Shown here: positions 14,635 through 15,993 of the stretch, piece after piece
How the letters are laid out: the number at the start of each line of letters is the position of its first letter
Numbering within the stretch: position 1 is the stretch's first letter
Assembly: GCA_002394125.1 (NCBI GenBank)
Contig: DGSY01000135.1
Location: 1 to 15,993 of the forward strand
Origin: Ruminococcus sp. UBA4350
GTDB lineage: Bacteria; Bacillota; Clostridia; Oscillospirales; Ruminococcaceae
Direction: 5' to 3'
Length of the DNA: 15,993 nucleotides
Program-made: the position numbers and the translations under genes
Notes under the pieces: generated by a model
Database searches by the model: none
What the model was told of the DNA's origin: nothing
Seen by the model: the letters and a program-made list of their open reading frames with translations, nothing else

Positions 14635-15510
14635 TCATCCGGCATTCCCAGCCTGCCAGATCGCAGTCGCACCGCAGGGCAGCGCCGCCTTTGCCAGCTC
14701 GACCGGCAGGCCGATCTCATCTGCGGAGACAGTTCCGCCGCATTTCGGCACGATAAGCGAATGCAGCAGATAGCCCATGACCGACGGCGAAAGGCCGGTC
14801 GTATAGCTGTTGAGCAGGAAGAACAGCGGCTCGTCGGACAGCACATCGAGACACGCCTCGACCAGCGGATAAATGCTGTTTTCGAGCTTCCAGATCTCAC
14901 CGCCGGGGCCGCGCCCGTAGCTCGGCGGATCCATGATGACCGCATCGTATTTCCGGCCGCGCCGCGCTTCTCTGCGGATGAATTTCTCGCAGTCATCGAC
15001 GATCCAGCGGATCGGCTTATCGGTCAGGCCGGAGGCGGCGGCATTCTCCCGCGCCCACTGCACCATGCCCTTTGCCGCATCCACATGACAGACCTCCGCG
15101 CCCGCTGCTGCACAGGCAAGCGTTGCGCCGCCCGTATACGCGAACAGATTCAGCACGCGCACAGGCCGTCCGGCATTGCGGATCGTTTCCTGCATCCAGT
15201 CCCAGTTGACCGCCTGCTCCGGAAACAGTCCCGTATGCTTGAACCCGGTCGGCCGGACAATGAATGTCAGCTCGCGGTAGCGGATCTGCCAGCTCTCCGG
15301 CGGCTTTTTGCGGTATTCCCACTGTCCGCCGCCCGATTTGGAGCGGTGATAGTGGCCGTCGGCGTGCTGCCAGAGATCGGTCAGCGGCGGTGTCTGCCAG
15401 ATGACCTGCGGATCGGGGCGGATCAATGTGACATTGCCCCAGCGTTCCAGCCGCTCGCCGGATTTTGTATCAATCAGGCGGTAATCCGCCCAGTGTTCTG
15501 CAATTCTCAT
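14635..15510 (-). CDS. Class I SAM-dependent methyltransferase (RlmI/RlmK-like domain)
   Basis: A 291-residue Rossmann-fold methyltransferase. SAM-binding motif I is VLNLFAYTGGAT (119-130), the acidic motif II residue is Asp144 (CHVDAAKG), Asp172 lies in VDDCEKF, and the catalytic motif IV is DPPSYGRGP (194-202). The segment FKHTGLFPEQAVNW before motif I is typical of the group containing RlmI, RlmK and YwbD-like proteins, which methylate 23S rRNA cytosine or guanine. No N-terminal PUA domain is present, so it is not a full RlmI. An rRNA target is therefore likely but not certain. GGAG lies about ten bases before the start. The small membrane protein gene ends 48 bases upstream and the GNAT gene follows. 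Confidence 0.85.
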   Translation of the reverse strand: MRIAEHWADYRLIDTKSGERLERWGNVTLIRPDPQVIWQTPPLTDLWQHADGHYHRSKSGGGQWEYRKKPPESWQIRYRELTFIVRPTGFKHTGLFPEQAVNWDWMQETIRNAGRPVRVLNLFAYTGGATLACAAAGAEVCHVDAAKGMVQWARENAAASGLTDKPIRWIVDDCEKFIRREARRGRKYDAVIMDPPSYGRGPGGEIWKLENSIYPLVEACLDVLSDEPLFFLLNSYTTGLSPSVMGYLLHSLIVPKCGGTVSADEIGLPVELAKAALPCGATAIWQAGNAG

Positions 15511-15558
15511 ATCAATGTATCTCCGAAAAAAGAATCAGAAATGCCGTGTGCAATTTGG

Positions 15559-15837
15559 TCAGAAGATTTCTGTCAGAATGATGACCAGCAAAAAGAGACC
15601 CGCCATCGCGAATTCACCGATACTGCTCCTCCGGTCTGTGCGCCAGTCGGCAAGTCCCATCAGGACGGGAAGCATCACAATACCGAACCGGTTCAGCCAG
15701 AGACCGAAATGGGTGCGCGGCGTCGGAATTATAAAAATAAAAACCAACGAAACCGGCATGAGCACAAACAGGCACACCATCGCTAAAATGCAGCAGATGC
15801 GCTCCCGTCTGTTCCATCTTTTCCACCGTCCGAACAT
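15559..15837 (-). CDS. Small membrane protein, three predicted helices
   Basis: A 92-residue protein with a basic N-terminus (GRWKRWNRRER) and three hydrophobic segments (about 14-37, 50-64 and 74-91). A polar Asp/Arg-rich turn (ADWRTDRRSS) separates the last two. I do not recognise a family. GGAGG stands nine bases before the ATG at 15837, which supports translation. It is 30 bases downstream of the gene that runs off the right edge and 48 bases upstream of the methyltransferase, all on the same strand. An integral cytoplasmic-membrane location is likely; function unknown. Confidence 0.7.
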   Translation of the reverse strand: MFGRWKRWNRRERICCILAMVCLFVLMPVSLVFIFIIPTPRTHFGLWLNRFGIVMLPVLMGLADWRTDRRSSIGEFAMAGLFLLVIILTEIF

Positions 15838-15867
15838 GATCTCTGTCCTCCGTCAGCCGCAGCTGCG

Positions 15868-15993
15868 TCATTTCCCGCCGATCCACCATTCCGGCGTCAG
15901 CTCGCCGAGCCGCATCGTGCGGCCGGTCTCCGTATCCATCATGATCTCGATATCCCGGTAATGCTCCGGCATCAGCTGCACCATCAGCTCACG
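15868..15993 (-). CDS. C-terminal end of an unrecognised protein, cut by the window edge
   Basis: An open frame enters from the right edge on the minus strand and ends with TGA at 15868-15870, giving the last 41 residues of a protein. The visible part is RELMVQLMPEHYRDIEIMMD followed by TETGRTMRLGELTPEWWIGGK. It is acidic, soluble-looking and has no motif I recognise. The codon pattern resembles the neighbouring genes, and the small membrane protein gene starts 30 bases after its stop, so the two are probably co-transcribed. No function is offered. Confidence 0.6.
   Translation of the reverse strand, partial: RELMVQLMPEHYRDIEIMMDTETGRTMRLGELTPEWWIGGK

Noticed and set aside
14646..14996. N-terminal extension of the GNAT frame up to 14996
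   Set aside because: This part is an Arg/Ser-rich shadow of the methyltransferase gene. GNAT homology starts only near 14618.
14542..15786. A 414-codon open frame on the plus strand
   Set aside because: It is antisense to the methyltransferase, GNAT and small membrane protein genes, all of which have better evidence; its composition is shadow-like.
1..15993. CRISPR array, mobile element, tRNA/rRNA genes or a defence island
   Set aside because: No spaced direct repeats, transposase or integrase motifs, terminal inverted repeats, tRNA-like cloverleaf or known defence domains were seen on either strand.

Overview
The window is a gene-dense bacterial chromosomal segment that looks like a Clostridia (Bacillota) genome, probably Oscillospiraceae/Ruminococcus-like. 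The evidence is a SUF-type SufB/D protein, an ECF transporter module next to truA, a YfhO-family membrane protein, a ClpE-like unfoldase with an N-terminal zinc finger, a CvpA/DUF5711 pair, AGGAGG-type ribosome binding sites and moderately high GC. This placement is inferred from gene content and style; no rRNA or other marker gene is present. There are no tRNAs, rRNAs, CRISPR arrays, insertion sequences or phage genes, and no gene-free stretch longer than about 75 bases.

Left part (1-2298, plus strand): the C-terminal half of a SufB/SufD Fe-S assembly scaffold, followed after 15 bases by a 612-residue polytopic membrane protein with the features of a GT-C glycosyltransferase. A long hairpin with T-tracts on both sides (2324-2364) separates these genes from everything to the right and probably terminates transcription from both directions.

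Middle and right part (15993 down to 2368, all minus strand, listed in transcription order): the tail of an unrecognised gene, a three-helix membrane protein, a class I SAM-dependent methyltransferase, a GNAT acetyltransferase and a CatA-like acyltransferase. After a 68-base gap holding a possible extended -10 promoter comes a long, tightly packed run: DUF6487-like zinc-ribbon protein A, ecfA1, DUF6487-like zinc-ribbon protein B, ecfA2, ecfT, yfhO, truA, a DUF5711-like protein, a CvpA-like protein and clpE. Many junctions are ATGA or TGATG overlaps, so translational coupling is likely.

EcfA1, EcfA2 and EcfT form the shared energising module of group II ECF vitamin/metal importers; no substrate-binding S component lies in the window. 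In many Bacillota ecfA1-ecfA2-ecfT-truA are contiguous. Here that core is interrupted by two related 81-82-residue CxxC...CxxC proteins, one before and one after ecfA1, and by a 859-residue YfhO protein between ecfT and truA. That arrangement is the most unusual feature of the window. Several starts were revised from ribosome-binding-site position (cvpA-like 5701, truA 7778, zinc-ribbon A 13432, GNAT 14618).
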